64,000 nt of DNA, from assembly GCA_038961845.1 (NCBI GenBank), contig CP152408.1, positions 4,030,001-4,094,000 of the forward strand, in the 5' to 3' direction. This DNA is from Xylophilus sp. GW821-FHT01B05. Lineage in GTDB: Bacteria > Pseudomonadota > Gammaproteobacteria > Burkholderiales > Burkholderiaceae_C. Below, piece by piece: positions 35,920 to 44,387 of this stretch. The notes under the pieces are model-generated. The model ran no database searches and was not told the DNA's origin. It saw nothing but the letters and a program-made list of their open reading frames with translations. The stretch's first letter is position 1; every line of letters begins with the position of its first letter. The translations under genes were made by a program, and so were the position numbers.

Positions 35920-37788
35920 TCACTGCGGTTTATCCAGACCATCCACCCTCGCCATGGCAGCAAGAAGGCGCGTTCGACGAGATGCCTGAATTTTTGAAAG
36001 GCGTGTACGCCGCTCTTGCTCCTTTCGCTCCAGTCCTTGCGCCCGGAGCACGGCCGCCTTTTCTACCATCGCATTTGTCGTAGCTCCACTCACCTGCCGG
36101 TAGATCGACGTTGCGGCATTGCACTTCCGATCATGGACTGTTCCGCACTGCGAGCAACGGACTTGTTGAAAGCGGGACCCTTCAACGACATGAAGCGCCT
36201 CTTGCCCACACACACAGCAACTGCTGGATGTCGCGCCACTGACATCGAGCAGCACCGTTTTGCATCGCACAGCAGCCCACTTCAAAGCCGCCTCGTACTC
36301 GTGCAGCGCAACCGTGAAGCGCCCTGATCGCGCGGTGCGCCCAAGGGTGTTTTTCTTCCCCGTGACCTCATCGACAATGGTTGCAGCGCGAGCAAGATCT
36401 GGCACGTCGACTACCAGGCACTCGTAGGCCAAGCACTGCTCGAGCGCGAGCGCCCGATAGAAGTCCCGACGTTGCATTCGCGCGGTACGGGCAATTCCGA
36501 CATAGGCTTGGTGTGCGAGACGATCTGCGGCACGCCACGCGGAAAAAAAGGCAAGGTCGGCCTTGAGCGCCTCTCCATGGTGAAGAAGCCACCAGATGCG
36601 GTGCAGTCTGCTTGGAGCAACGTGCTGCGGCAAAAGGGTGTGCAACGCTGCGAACTCCGCTGCGGCGTTTTCGGGCCACGTGCTTGCCACGCTGACAGCA
36701 CGAGCCTTCAGTTCGGTGACGACTTGGTCGCGCGCGCGAAACCGCTCTGCCTGCAGTTCTGAGGACCGGCCGAACCTGGATTCAATCTGAGCAGGAAGTT
36801 GCAGCACGCGTGCAGCGCCGGGTTCGGGCGAATCGGCACTCGCGCCGACGCGACGGCCTTCGGCGTCAGCCGACCATCCAAGATGAAGCACCGCCAACGG
36901 CAAGCGCGGCGATACGATGGGTACCTCTACCGGAACTGGAGTCTTCAGCAAGAAGTGAAGGTGCCATTTGTAGGAGTTGGCCACGCGTTCGCGGACAAGT
37001 GAGATGGCGGCAATGTGTACGCCCTTGGGAAACTCTCTGTGAATCTGGCAGGTACCGGTCGCCCACATGTCGTTGCTGGCGGCACCCATGCGCATGGCGT
37101 AGCTGGCGTACCTCCGTCGACCGCCTCCTTCTGCAGGCATGGTGAGCTTGAACTCGCGATTCTTGCCAAGAAGCAGGGTTTCAGCAGGCACTCCACCTGC
37201 TGCCGTGAACTGAAGTCGCAGTGCGTCGTGCGTTGTTTCATCGGCCTTGGCAAAACGAGGCGCCTGTCCCCGCTTCATTGTTGAGTTGAAGGCGCGAAGC
37301 GCCGAGTCAAGCACTCTATTTGCCGTGGCCCAACCAAGGCCTTCAACGACGTAGCGAGTTCTGATTGCATAGGTGGAGCAGTCGGACGACCGGCCGATCC
37401 CTGAGAGGTAAGCGTTCAGCTCCGCCTTGTGCGACGCGCGAAGCTGACGCAGCAACGTCGACAACTGGGCCCAAGCGTTCCGTCGTTCGGCAGCCAACGC
37501 GGTCATCTTCGATGCGTCGTTGTCGGCTCGAGCAGCTCGAAATTCTTGGGTGAGACGATCTACCTGTTGCTGAAGGGTCCCTCCTTCTGCGCCGGCGAGT
37601 TCCATCTCGCGGCCGAACCGCTTGTCGCAAGCCAAACGGATATCAGCAATGAGGTCGTTGTAGAGGCGTCGCGAAAGCAGGATCTGCTTTTCCACCAGTT
37701 CGGCGCAGGTCGCGTCGATCCGGCACCCGAACTTGTAGACGAGCACATCGGCGCTTGGTAGATCGACAAGAGTGACGTTCAGAGGCAT
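35920..37788 (-). CDS. Cas12m-like (type V-M / V-U1) effector with altered RuvC site, orphan
   Basis: The 622-residue protein has a C-terminal RuvC/zinc-ribbon module of the TnpB/Cas12 type. RuvC-I is AVLHLGWSADAEG (299-311), with His302 where the catalytic Asp is expected. RuvC-II is CLVVDVPDLARA (457-468), with Asp461 replacing Glu. RuvC-III is HDRKCNAAT, with Asp553 kept. Zinc-ribbon cysteines are Cys524/Cys527 and Cys545/Cys548. The N-terminal 290 residues are helical, Arg-rich and long, unlike TnpB of about 400 residues. From memory, characterised mycobacterial Cas12m has the same HLGW segment and a His-Asp-Asp site and binds DNA without cutting it. No array, cas1 or cas2 is nearby. A basic tail (585-610) follows. 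No good ribosome site precedes ATG 37788. Confidence 0.82.
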   Translation of the reverse strand: MPLNVTLVDLPSADVLVYKFGCRIDATCAELVEKQILLSRRLYNDLIADIRLACDKRFGREMELAGAEGGTLQQQVDRLTQEFRAARADNDASKMTALAAERRNAWAQLSTLLRQLRASHKAELNAYLSGIGRSSDCSTYAIRTRYVVEGLGWATANRVLDSALRAFNSTMKRGQAPRFAKADETTHDALRLQFTAAGGVPAETLLLGKNREFKLTMPAEGGGRRRYASYAMRMGAASNDMWATGTCQIHREFPKGVHIAAISLVRERVANSYKWHLHFLLKTPVPVEVPIVSPRLPLAVLHLGWSADAEGRRVGASADSPEPGAARVLQLPAQIESRFGRSSELQAERFRARDQVVTELKARAVSVASTWPENAAAEFAALHTLLPQHVAPSRLHRIWWLLHHGEALKADLAFFSAWRAADRLAHQAYVGIARTARMQRRDFYRALALEQCLAYECLVVDVPDLARAATIVDEVTGKKNTLGRTARSGRFTVALHEYEAALKWAAVRCKTVLLDVSGATSSSCCVCGQEALHVVEGSRFQQVRCSQCGTVHDRKCNAATSIYRQVSGATTNAMVEKAAVLRAQGLERKEQERRTRLSKIQASRRTRLLAAMARVDGLDKPQ

Positions 37789-38136
37789 GGATTGGCCAGC
37801 CGACTAGGAAACAGGTGTCGGGAAGAACCTGCCCAGAGAGATCAGGTTCTGTGCACACAGCCCGCTGGTCACGGCACACGCTGTACCTGGAGGACATGAA
37901 GGGTCCTTCACCCCTGAGTCCACGCGGCGCGCTTTGTCAAATCCCCTACTTTTCGCGAACGACGTGACAACCTGCTCCTTCCGCTATTGCAACCGACATG
38001 CCAACCGCCAGCGCAGAGTCACAACGCCGTCGGCACCTCCAATGGATTCTCCGAAGGCATAGTCGAACTGCCGTGTTCCTCAGAAATACAGCTGGTGTTC
38101 ACCTGGACGACACTCCGTCGCGACCGAACTTCGCAG
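37789..38136. other. 348-bp upstream region of the Cas12m-like gene; no array seen
   Basis: No gene and no tandem repeats were found. Two hairpins lie close to the start codon: AGAACCTG and CAGGTTCT around an 11-base loop (37824-37850), and TGAAGG-GT-CCTTCA (37897-37910). They could belong to a promoter, a solitary CRISPR-type repeat or a guide RNA gene, but nothing decides this. Confidence 0.45.
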
Positions 38137-38545
38137 GTCTCTCCGTCCGCGTATCGATGGCACCCTGCGCTGTTATGCGAGCCGCACAAGCGCTGCGCCC
38201 GGGCCCTGTGCGACAAGACACCAATGCCGCAGCTTCAACGTGTATGGCAAGCCAACATTCAGGTCCATTTTGTCGAGAGGGTGTGGCGCCAACTAACGCG
38301 CGGAGGCGTTGCCGTGGCCAGATGCACCTTCGAGCGGTTGATGCCCTGCATGGGCCGCGCGGCGTTATGCGTGAAGGTCGCGCGCAAACCATCAGCGACG
38401 CCAAGACCCCATGCCTGCTGGACCAGATCGAGCGCCAGTTCCGTGCCGAGCGGCTGTAGGTCAGCGACTTCTCCTTCATCGACCTCCCACCTTGCAGGGC
38501 TGGCTGTACGTGGCCTTCGTCATCGACATGTTCCCCACCATATCG
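38137..38545 (+). pseudogene. Decayed IS3-family transposase (OrfB) fragment
   Basis: Several frames give pieces of an IS3-type integrase: LQRVWQANIQVHFVERVWRQ, VAVARCTFERLM, then in another frame AKTPCLLDQIERQFRAER followed by a stop where NQLWVSDF is expected. A third frame gives LQGWLYVAFVIDMF. At least two frameshifts and one nonsense change are present, the C-terminal DDE part is missing, and no inverted repeats were recognised. It shows that mobile DNA once inserted beside the effector gene. Confidence 0.8.
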
Positions 38546-38765
38546 TGGGCTGTCAGGAGCTCGCGCAAGTGCCGGCGGCCGGCATGGGGCATTCGAAGGT
38601 GCCGGGACTCACGACCTTGGCGATGTCGCTGAGTGCGCCACATCCAGCCTGCCGGCCCTTGACACCATACTCTTGCCGTTGGCGGTGACTGCGGCCAGCT
38701 TGTGACTGTGGTTCGGCGCGACGACCAGCATATCCGGATCGCACGACCGGCGTCCGGGGCAGTCT

Positions 38766-41177
38766 TCACCGGTGCAAGGCAAACGCCACGACGTAATCTC
38801 CCTTTGGCGTCGTCGAGGAGTTACCACCCGCGCTGATGACTACGAATTGGCGGCCACTCGCTGGTGACACATAGGTCATCGGTACAGTTTCCGCGCCCAC
38901 CGGCAGGCGCTCTTTCCAGAGTTCGCGGCCAGTGCGAACATCCAAGGCGCGGAAGTAATAGTCCTGCGCAGCCGCCAAGAAGATCACACCCGAAGAAGTG
39001 GTGATCGGCCCACCCCGTGTGGGCATACCGATCGGCATGGGCAGCCGCGTGGCGATGCCTAGTGGGCCGGTCTCCTCGGTGGTGCCCAGCGGCATGGACC
39101 AGACGATCTGGCGCGTGCTCAGGTCGATCGCATTGATCGTGCCGTACGGCGGCTCCTGGCAAGGCACGCCCAGCACCGACAGGAAACGCTGCTGCTCGAT
39201 GCCCCAAGGAGTACCGCGCTGCGGCGCGCCTCCGGTATGTCCACCGTCCGCGCTGGCTTTGGCGTCGTACTGCGCACGGGAAACCAGCCGGTTCAGAACA
39301 GCAACGCGGGTGTCATTGAGGATGAGGTACCCCAGGTTTTCGGCAACCGAGGTAGATCCCCAGGTGGTGCCGCCCATCCAGCCCGGATACTGGATCGTCC
39401 ACTGTTCGCTCGGCGGCGTGAATTCGCCTTCGTAGCGTGCCTTGCGGAAGTCGATGCGGCACATCAACTGGTCCAGCGGCGTGAGGCCCCACATGCGCTG
39501 CTCGCTCAGCGGCTCGGTGCCGATGGCCGGCATGCCCACCGAGTATGGCTGTGTGGCGGCCAGGCGCTCATCCGGGACGCCGCCTTGGGGCACGGGCCGA
39601 TCCTCCACCTCGGCGATGGACGTGCCGTCGCGCCGGTCGAGCATGAAGATTTGTCCGCGCTTGGTGGTCTGGATCAGGGCTGGCGTCATACCGCCTTTGC
39701 CGTCCGGCACGTCGTAGAGCGCAGGCTGCGAGGGCACGTCGTAATCCCAGAGATCGTGGCGCACGGTCTGGAAGCGCCAGCGCTCGCGCCCCGTGGCGAT
39801 GTCCAGCGCCACGATGGACGATGAATAGCGGTCGTCCGCCTCCGTGCGGTGGCCGCCCCAGAAGTCCGGCGTGGCGTTGCCGGTGGGCAGATAGACGAGG
39901 CCGAGGGCTTCGTCGAAGGCCGGCGTGGACCAGACGTTCGGCGTGCCGGGCGTGTAGCTCTGGCCTTCGGGCGGCAGGCCGGTGATGGCCGGATTGCCCA
40001 GGTCCCAGGCCCACACCAGCGCGCCGGTGCGCACGTCGAAGGCACGCACAACCCCGGACGGCTCGCCCAGTTCCTGGTTGTCCCAGACGAGGCCGCCGAC
40101 GATCACGAGGTTGCGCGTCACGGTGGGCGCCGCGGTCGGAAAGTAGAACTCCGGGTTGCCCTTGTCCATGCCGACGCGCAGGCTCACGATGCCGTGGTCG
40201 CCGAAGTCCGTGCAGGGCTGGCCGGTGAGCGCGTCCACCGCGACGATACGGGCATCGACGGTCGTCGCGATGATTCGGCGCGTGCAGGCTGCCGTCGGCT
40301 GCTCGCCGGCAGGCACGGTCGAGGCGGCGCCGGTTGCCGTGGCGTCGTGATAGCCCACGCCCCGGCAACGGGGGAAGATGCTCTCGCCGGTCTTCGGGTC
40401 GAAGGTCCAGCGCTCCTGGCCGGTTTCCGCATCGAGCGCGAACAGGCGGCTCGACTGCGTGCACCCGTACAGCATGCCGTTCACATGCAGGGGCGTCACC
40501 ACGTGCGTCTGGCTGCCGCTCTTAGGAATCTCGCCCGTCCGGTAGGTCCAGGCGACCTGCAGGCCGGCCACGTTCTCAGGGGTGATCTGGTCCAGTGGGG
40601 CATGCCGCGTGCCGGAGGGCGTGCGGCCCCAGTGGCGCCAGTCGCCGCCCGCCGCAGCACCGACCGCGTTGCCCGGAACGGGCGCAGGTGCGCCGTCCGC
40701 CGTCTGGACCGGCTGCGGCTGCAAGGCGGTGTAGAGCGTTGCGCCCAAGGCCACGGCGATCAGCCCTGCCAAGACGTAGCCCGGCCGTCGGGATGCCGAA
40801 GGTTCACCGCCCCGCAAGGCAGGCATGAGCAAGAGCAGTAGGACTGCAATCGCGGCCAGCGCAAAGAGGCGCGAGAACAGCGGCCAGAACGCCCATCCCG
40901 AATCCCATACCGCCCAGACGGCCGTGGCGGCAAGGACCGCCAGATAGACCACCGTGCCCAGCGGCCGCCGCAGCATGGCGAGGATGCCTGCGGCCACGAA
41001 CCCGATGCCGGCCAGCGCGAAGTACCAGGAGCCGCCGAGGGTGATGAGGCGAACCCCGCCCACGAGCATGAGCAGCCCGAAGGCCACGATCACCAGGCCG
41101 AGCGCGATCAGCGCGATGCCTCTGAGTCCAAGGGCTTTCGCCTTGGCACGGCTGGGGGAAGTGGAATCTTCGAGCAT
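38766..41177 (-). CDS. Membrane-bound PQQ-dependent dehydrogenase (glucose/quinate/shikimate type)
   Basis: The 803-residue protein starts at ATG 41177, eight bases after AGGAGA. It has five N-terminal membrane helices (about 20-140) and a large periplasmic eight-bladed quinoprotein domain. Family landmarks are GDWRHWGRTPSGTRHAPLDQ, the GTPNVWSTPAFDE region and VRHDLWDYDVPSQPALYD. Length and layout match membrane glucose or quinate dehydrogenases that feed electrons to ubiquinone. No PQQ biosynthesis genes are visible. It is the last gene of the run beginning at 47138. Sequence alone does not separate glucose from quinate specificity. Confidence 0.93.
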   Translation of the reverse strand: MLEDSTSPSRAKAKALGLRGIALIALGLVIVAFGLLMLVGGVRLITLGGSWYFALAGIGFVAAGILAMLRRPLGTVVYLAVLAATAVWAVWDSGWAFWPLFSRLFALAAIAVLLLLLMPALRGGEPSASRRPGYVLAGLIAVALGATLYTALQPQPVQTADGAPAPVPGNAVGAAAGGDWRHWGRTPSGTRHAPLDQITPENVAGLQVAWTYRTGEIPKSGSQTHVVTPLHVNGMLYGCTQSSRLFALDAETGQERWTFDPKTGESIFPRCRGVGYHDATATGAASTVPAGEQPTAACTRRIIATTVDARIVAVDALTGQPCTDFGDHGIVSLRVGMDKGNPEFYFPTAAPTVTRNLVIVGGLVWDNQELGEPSGVVRAFDVRTGALVWAWDLGNPAITGLPPEGQSYTPGTPNVWSTPAFDEALGLVYLPTGNATPDFWGGHRTEADDRYSSSIVALDIATGRERWRFQTVRHDLWDYDVPSQPALYDVPDGKGGMTPALIQTTKRGQIFMLDRRDGTSIAEVEDRPVPQGGVPDERLAATQPYSVGMPAIGTEPLSEQRMWGLTPLDQLMCRIDFRKARYEGEFTPPSEQWTIQYPGWMGGTTWGSTSVAENLGYLILNDTRVAVLNRLVSRAQYDAKASADGGHTGGAPQRGTPWGIEQQRFLSVLGVPCQEPPYGTINAIDLSTRQIVWSMPLGTTEETGPLGIATRLPMPIGMPTRGGPITTSSGVIFLAAAQDYYFRALDVRTGRELWKERLPVGAETVPMTYVSPASGRQFVVISAGGNSSTTPKGDYVVAFALHR

Positions 41178-41292
41178 GCGGCGTGTCTCCTGATTTGTCT
41201 TGGCACGGCTCGCATGAGCGCCGCCATCGGGTTGAAAGAGCAACGGACGAGCGTTCGCCGGCGTGGCAGGAGCGCTCGTCCACGAAGTGCGA

Positions 41293-42057
41293 TCAGCGCA
41301 TGATGAGCCCGCCGTCCACCGAGATGGATTGGCCGGTCACGTAGCTGGAAGCCGAGCTGCACAGCCACAGCACGGCGTCGGCGATCTCGTCGGCGCGGCC
41401 GTGCCGGCGCATGGGGATGCCCTCGACCATGGCGTCCAGCGCCTCCTTCTGGCCCGAGGCGGCCATCTGTTCGGCCATCGGCGTCCAGATCAGGCCCGGG
41501 CACACGGCATTGACGCGGATGTTGCGCGTTGCGTATTCCAACGCTGCGCTCTTGGTCAGCCCGAGAACACCATGCTTTGCGGCATGGTAGGTGCCACGCT
41601 CGGCACCGCCGACCAGCCCACCCAACGACGAGCAGTTGACGATGGCGCCACTTCCTTGCTGGCGCATGTGCTGCAGCTCGTACTTCATGCAGGCCCAGAT
41701 GCCGCGCAGATTGACCGAATTCACCCGGTCGAAGTCCTCGACCGTGGCGTCGGCGGTCTCCGCGAGAGCGTTCTGGATGCCGGCATTGTTGAAGGCCACG
41801 TCCAGGCGGCCGAAGGTGGAGACGGTTTCCTTGACCATCGCCTCGACCTCGCCCAGATCGGCCACGTTGCAGCGGATGCCGATGGCCTTGAATCCAGCCG
41901 CGACCAGCTCGTCGGCGGCGGCGCGTGCGCCGTCACCGTTCACGTCCGCCAACGCAACAGACGCACCCGACTGCGCGAAGGCCTTGGCGGTCGCCAGGCC
42001 GATGCCCGACGCCGCGCCGGTGACAAGTGCCACTTGGTTTTCGAAGGAGATTTTCAT
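41293..42057 (-). CDS. Short-chain dehydrogenase/reductase
   Basis: The 254-residue SDR has TGAASGIG (13-20), NNAG (90-93), a catalytic Ser in NCSSLGG, the pair Tyr157/Lys161 (YHAAK) and a C-terminal VDGG. This is the classical NAD(H)-type pattern with Asp in VALADVN after strand 2, which favours NAD+. A dehydrogenase of a hydroxylated ring or sugar-derived compound would fit the surrounding oxidative genes; this is inference. Confidence 0.9.
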   Translation of the reverse strand: MKISFENQVALVTGAASGIGLATAKAFAQSGASVALADVNGDGARAAADELVAAGFKAIGIRCNVADLGEVEAMVKETVSTFGRLDVAFNNAGIQNALAETADATVEDFDRVNSVNLRGIWACMKYELQHMRQQGSGAIVNCSSLGGLVGGAERGTYHAAKHGVLGLTKSAALEYATRNIRVNAVCPGLIWTPMAEQMAASGQKEALDAMVEGIPMRRHGRADEIADAVLWLCSSASSYVTGQSISVDGGLIMR

Positions 42058-42170
42058 GATGTCAGATCCTCTGTTGGAGATGTGTTCTGGATAAAGATGG
42101 GGCGACGAAATGGCCCCGGCACCTGGGTGCGCTGCGTTTGCGGCTGCTCCCTGGAGCCTTGCCCCTGGGC

Positions 42171-43289
42171 CTACGTGCTTGGAGCCTTCCCGGCCTGTGC
42201 AACCGGCACGCGCATGCGATAGACCTTCGCGGCCGTGCCGTGGAACAGTGCAGCCTTCTCATCGGCCGAAGCCGACCGGACGATGTACTTCAGTGCGTTC
42301 CACAGGGGAACGAAGCCTGCGGATCGGCCATCCGGCGGATAGTTGCTTTCCATCAGGCAACGGTCGGCGCCGAACGCCTCGATGGTGGTTTCCACATAGG
42401 GGCGCCAGGCCGCCGCCAGCTCGCGGTATCCGATGGGGTCCTTGCGCTCCTCGAACCGGAAGCCCCAGAAAGGCATGCCCAGGCCACCCACCTTGCAGTG
42501 GATGTTCGGGCGCCGGGCCGCCTCGGTCATCAGCCGGCGGTACTCCCGAAACACTTGTTCCCGTGCCGGCGCGTCCAGGTCCATCGCCATCGCATGGCCG
42601 CAGTGGTTCAGCACGATGGTGGTGTCGGGGAACGCATCCGCCAGCTCGATCACCTCCGGCAACTGGTGATGGAAGACCGCCGCGTCGAAGCTCAGACCGC
42701 GCTTGGCGAGGTGGGCGAAGGCCGGGCGAAAGCCCGCGCTCTTCATCACGCCGCTCGGCGGCCGGGTCGGAATAAAGCGGTATGGCGCCTCGGACGGGTC
42801 TTCGATGGTGACCTGGCGCACACCCCGGAAACGGTCCGGTGCGCGCTCCATCGCCCGGTCCAGCAGTTCGGCCACCTGGTCGCCCAGCCGCAGGTCGGCG
42901 TGGCCCACGATGGCGGCGCAGACGCGGCAGCCGTAGCGGCCGCTGTCGCACATCGCGCCGATGCCGTTGGCGAATTCGATCTCGCCGAGCGGGCGCAGCA
43001 CTTCGGGGCCGTCCGTCCTCGCAAAAGCCAAGGTCTCCACGTACACCGAAGCGACAACCCGATGGCCGGCGCGCGTGTCCGCCAGATAGTCGTCGATCAT
43101 GTAGCGCAGCCCGGGCCGATCGACCAGGTGGTGGTGCGCGTCGATGATGGGGAGATCCGGCTCCAGGATGGGTTCGTCACGCCCCGCCTGCATCTGGCGG
43201 TAGTCGCCGGACGACAGCGTTTGAGCGCGTGCCACGGAGAAGGCCACAGGACTGGCGAGCGCGAGTGCGAGCAGATTTCGGCGATTCAT
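42171..43289 (-). CDS. Amidohydrolase 2 family protein, exported
   Basis: The 372-residue protein has an N-terminal export signal with a twin-arginine-like MNRRNLLALALAS and cleavage after SVARAQ. The metal-binding HxH lies in IIDAHHHLVD (about 49-58), with further likely ligands in VLNHCGH and near LMESNYPPDG. The family contains TIM-barrel lactonases and decarboxylases. A lactonase acting on the product of the PQQ dehydrogenases would be logical, but this is inference. It starts directly after the neighbouring PQQ gene, with one base between. Confidence 0.85.
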   Translation of the reverse strand: MNRRNLLALALASPVAFSVARAQTLSSGDYRQMQAGRDEPILEPDLPIIDAHHHLVDRPGLRYMIDDYLADTRAGHRVVASVYVETLAFARTDGPEVLRPLGEIEFANGIGAMCDSGRYGCRVCAAIVGHADLRLGDQVAELLDRAMERAPDRFRGVRQVTIEDPSEAPYRFIPTRPPSGVMKSAGFRPAFAHLAKRGLSFDAAVFHHQLPEVIELADAFPDTTIVLNHCGHAMAMDLDAPAREQVFREYRRLMTEAARRPNIHCKVGGLGMPFWGFRFEERKDPIGYRELAAAWRPYVETTIEAFGADRCLMESNYPPDGRSAGFVPLWNALKYIVRSASADEKAALFHGTAAKVYRMRVPVAQAGKAPST

Positions 43290-43290
43290 G

Positions 43291-44361
43291 TCATGGCCTC
43301 GGCGACAGTCGCAACAATCGGTCCTTCGAGGGGCCTTCCCCTCTTGGGGACCGATTCGTCGTGATCACGTAGAGGTCGCGTCCCATGGGCAGCACGCCCC
43401 GGATGCGGTCGCCGGAGCTGAACACGGGCTTGAGCGCCTTGGCCTCTTCGTCCACGACGAACAGCCCCCGTGCGCCGAGCGCTGCGACCAACAGCTCGTT
43501 GCCGGCGAACGCGGCGCCTGCAGGTGCCCAAGTGCTGCGGCCGGATTCGATCCAGGCCGGTTCCATGCCGCTGCGCCGCTCGGCGCCTTCGGCAAGCGGC
43601 CAGCCATAGTTCGCGCCCGGCCTGATCCGGTTGATCTCGTCATGGCCGAACTCGCCATGCTCGACCACGAACAACTCGCCGGCCGGATTCCAGGCCATGC
43701 CCTGCGGATTGCGATGGCCGTAGGAATAGACCAGTGAACCCGGGAAGGGGTTGTCCTGCGGCGCCCGGCCGTCCGGCGTCATGCGCAGCACCTTGCCAGC
43801 GAGGTTGCCCCGGTCCTGCGGCCGCTCGCGGTTAGCCGTCCAGCCGGTGGTCACGTACAGGTGTCCGTCCGGCCCGATGGCGATAGCCCCGCCGTTGTAG
43901 AGCCGGTGGCCGGGGATGCCCGCCAGCAACGCGCGGGTTTCGCGCCAGGCGGTGCCGTCGAACCGCGCCTGGATGACCTTGTTGGTCAGGCCCGCATCGG
44001 AGCGGTACGAGTGGTAGAAATAGGCGACGCCGCTTTGCGCAAAGTCGCGCGACAGCGCCATGCCGAGCAGGCCCGCGCCGCCTTCATGAACGATGGGGTC
44101 GGAGGTCTGGAGCGGGTAGCGCTGCTGCCGGCCGTTCTCGATCACGACGATGTTGCCCGCCTTCTCGGTCAGCACGAACCGGTCTCCGGCCCGCGCGATG
44201 TCCCAGGGATAGTCGAGGCCGTCGCTCACCACCTGCATGGCCCAGTCGCCGGGCGCGGTGGCTTGAATGCGCACGGTGCCGGCCGCGTCCTGCGCCAGGG
44301 CCGCCGGGGCGGCACACACCGACAGCGCCTGGATACACAGGGCGATGAGCAATGGCCTCAT
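43291..44361 (-). CDS. PQQ-dependent sugar (sorbosone/aldose-type) dehydrogenase, secreted
   Basis: The 356-residue protein has a Sec signal (1-23, ending AALAQ) and the six-bladed beta-propeller pattern of soluble glucose/sorbosone dehydrogenases: GLDYPWDIARAGDRFVLTEK, GGAGLLGMALSRDF and YSYGHRNPQGMAWNP. The catalytic His is expected in the H/R-rich loops near 150-165. It is the second quinoprotein of this operon and would act in the periplasm. Confidence 0.88.
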   Translation of the reverse strand: MRPLLIALCIQALSVCAAPAALAQDAAGTVRIQATAPGDWAMQVVSDGLDYPWDIARAGDRFVLTEKAGNIVVIENGRQQRYPLQTSDPIVHEGGAGLLGMALSRDFAQSGVAYFYHSYRSDAGLTNKVIQARFDGTAWRETRALLAGIPGHRLYNGGAIAIGPDGHLYVTTGWTANRERPQDRGNLAGKVLRMTPDGRAPQDNPFPGSLVYSYGHRNPQGMAWNPAGELFVVEHGEFGHDEINRIRPGANYGWPLAEGAERRSGMEPAWIESGRSTWAPAGAAFAGNELLVAALGARGLFVVDEEAKALKPVFSSGDRIRGVLPMGRDLYVITTNRSPRGEGPSKDRLLRLSPRP

Positions 44362-44387
44362 GTCAGTGACTCCCTGTCATTCGTTGT

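Noticed and set aside
35464..35997. 177-codon plus-strand open frame downstream of the Cas12m-like gene
   Set aside because: No ribosome site, overlaps the 3' end of the effector gene in antisense, no recognisable motif.
35920..37788. Ordinary IS200/IS605-type TnpB as explanation of the 622-residue protein
   Set aside because: Too long, lacks a tnpA partner and element ends, and the RuvC-I HLGW and His-Asp-Asp pattern fit Cas12m better; still listed as an alternative to test.
38546..38765. Possible gene remnant between the IS3 fragment and the PQQ dehydrogenase
   Set aside because: Short frames on both strands have no recognisable domain; nothing could be assigned.
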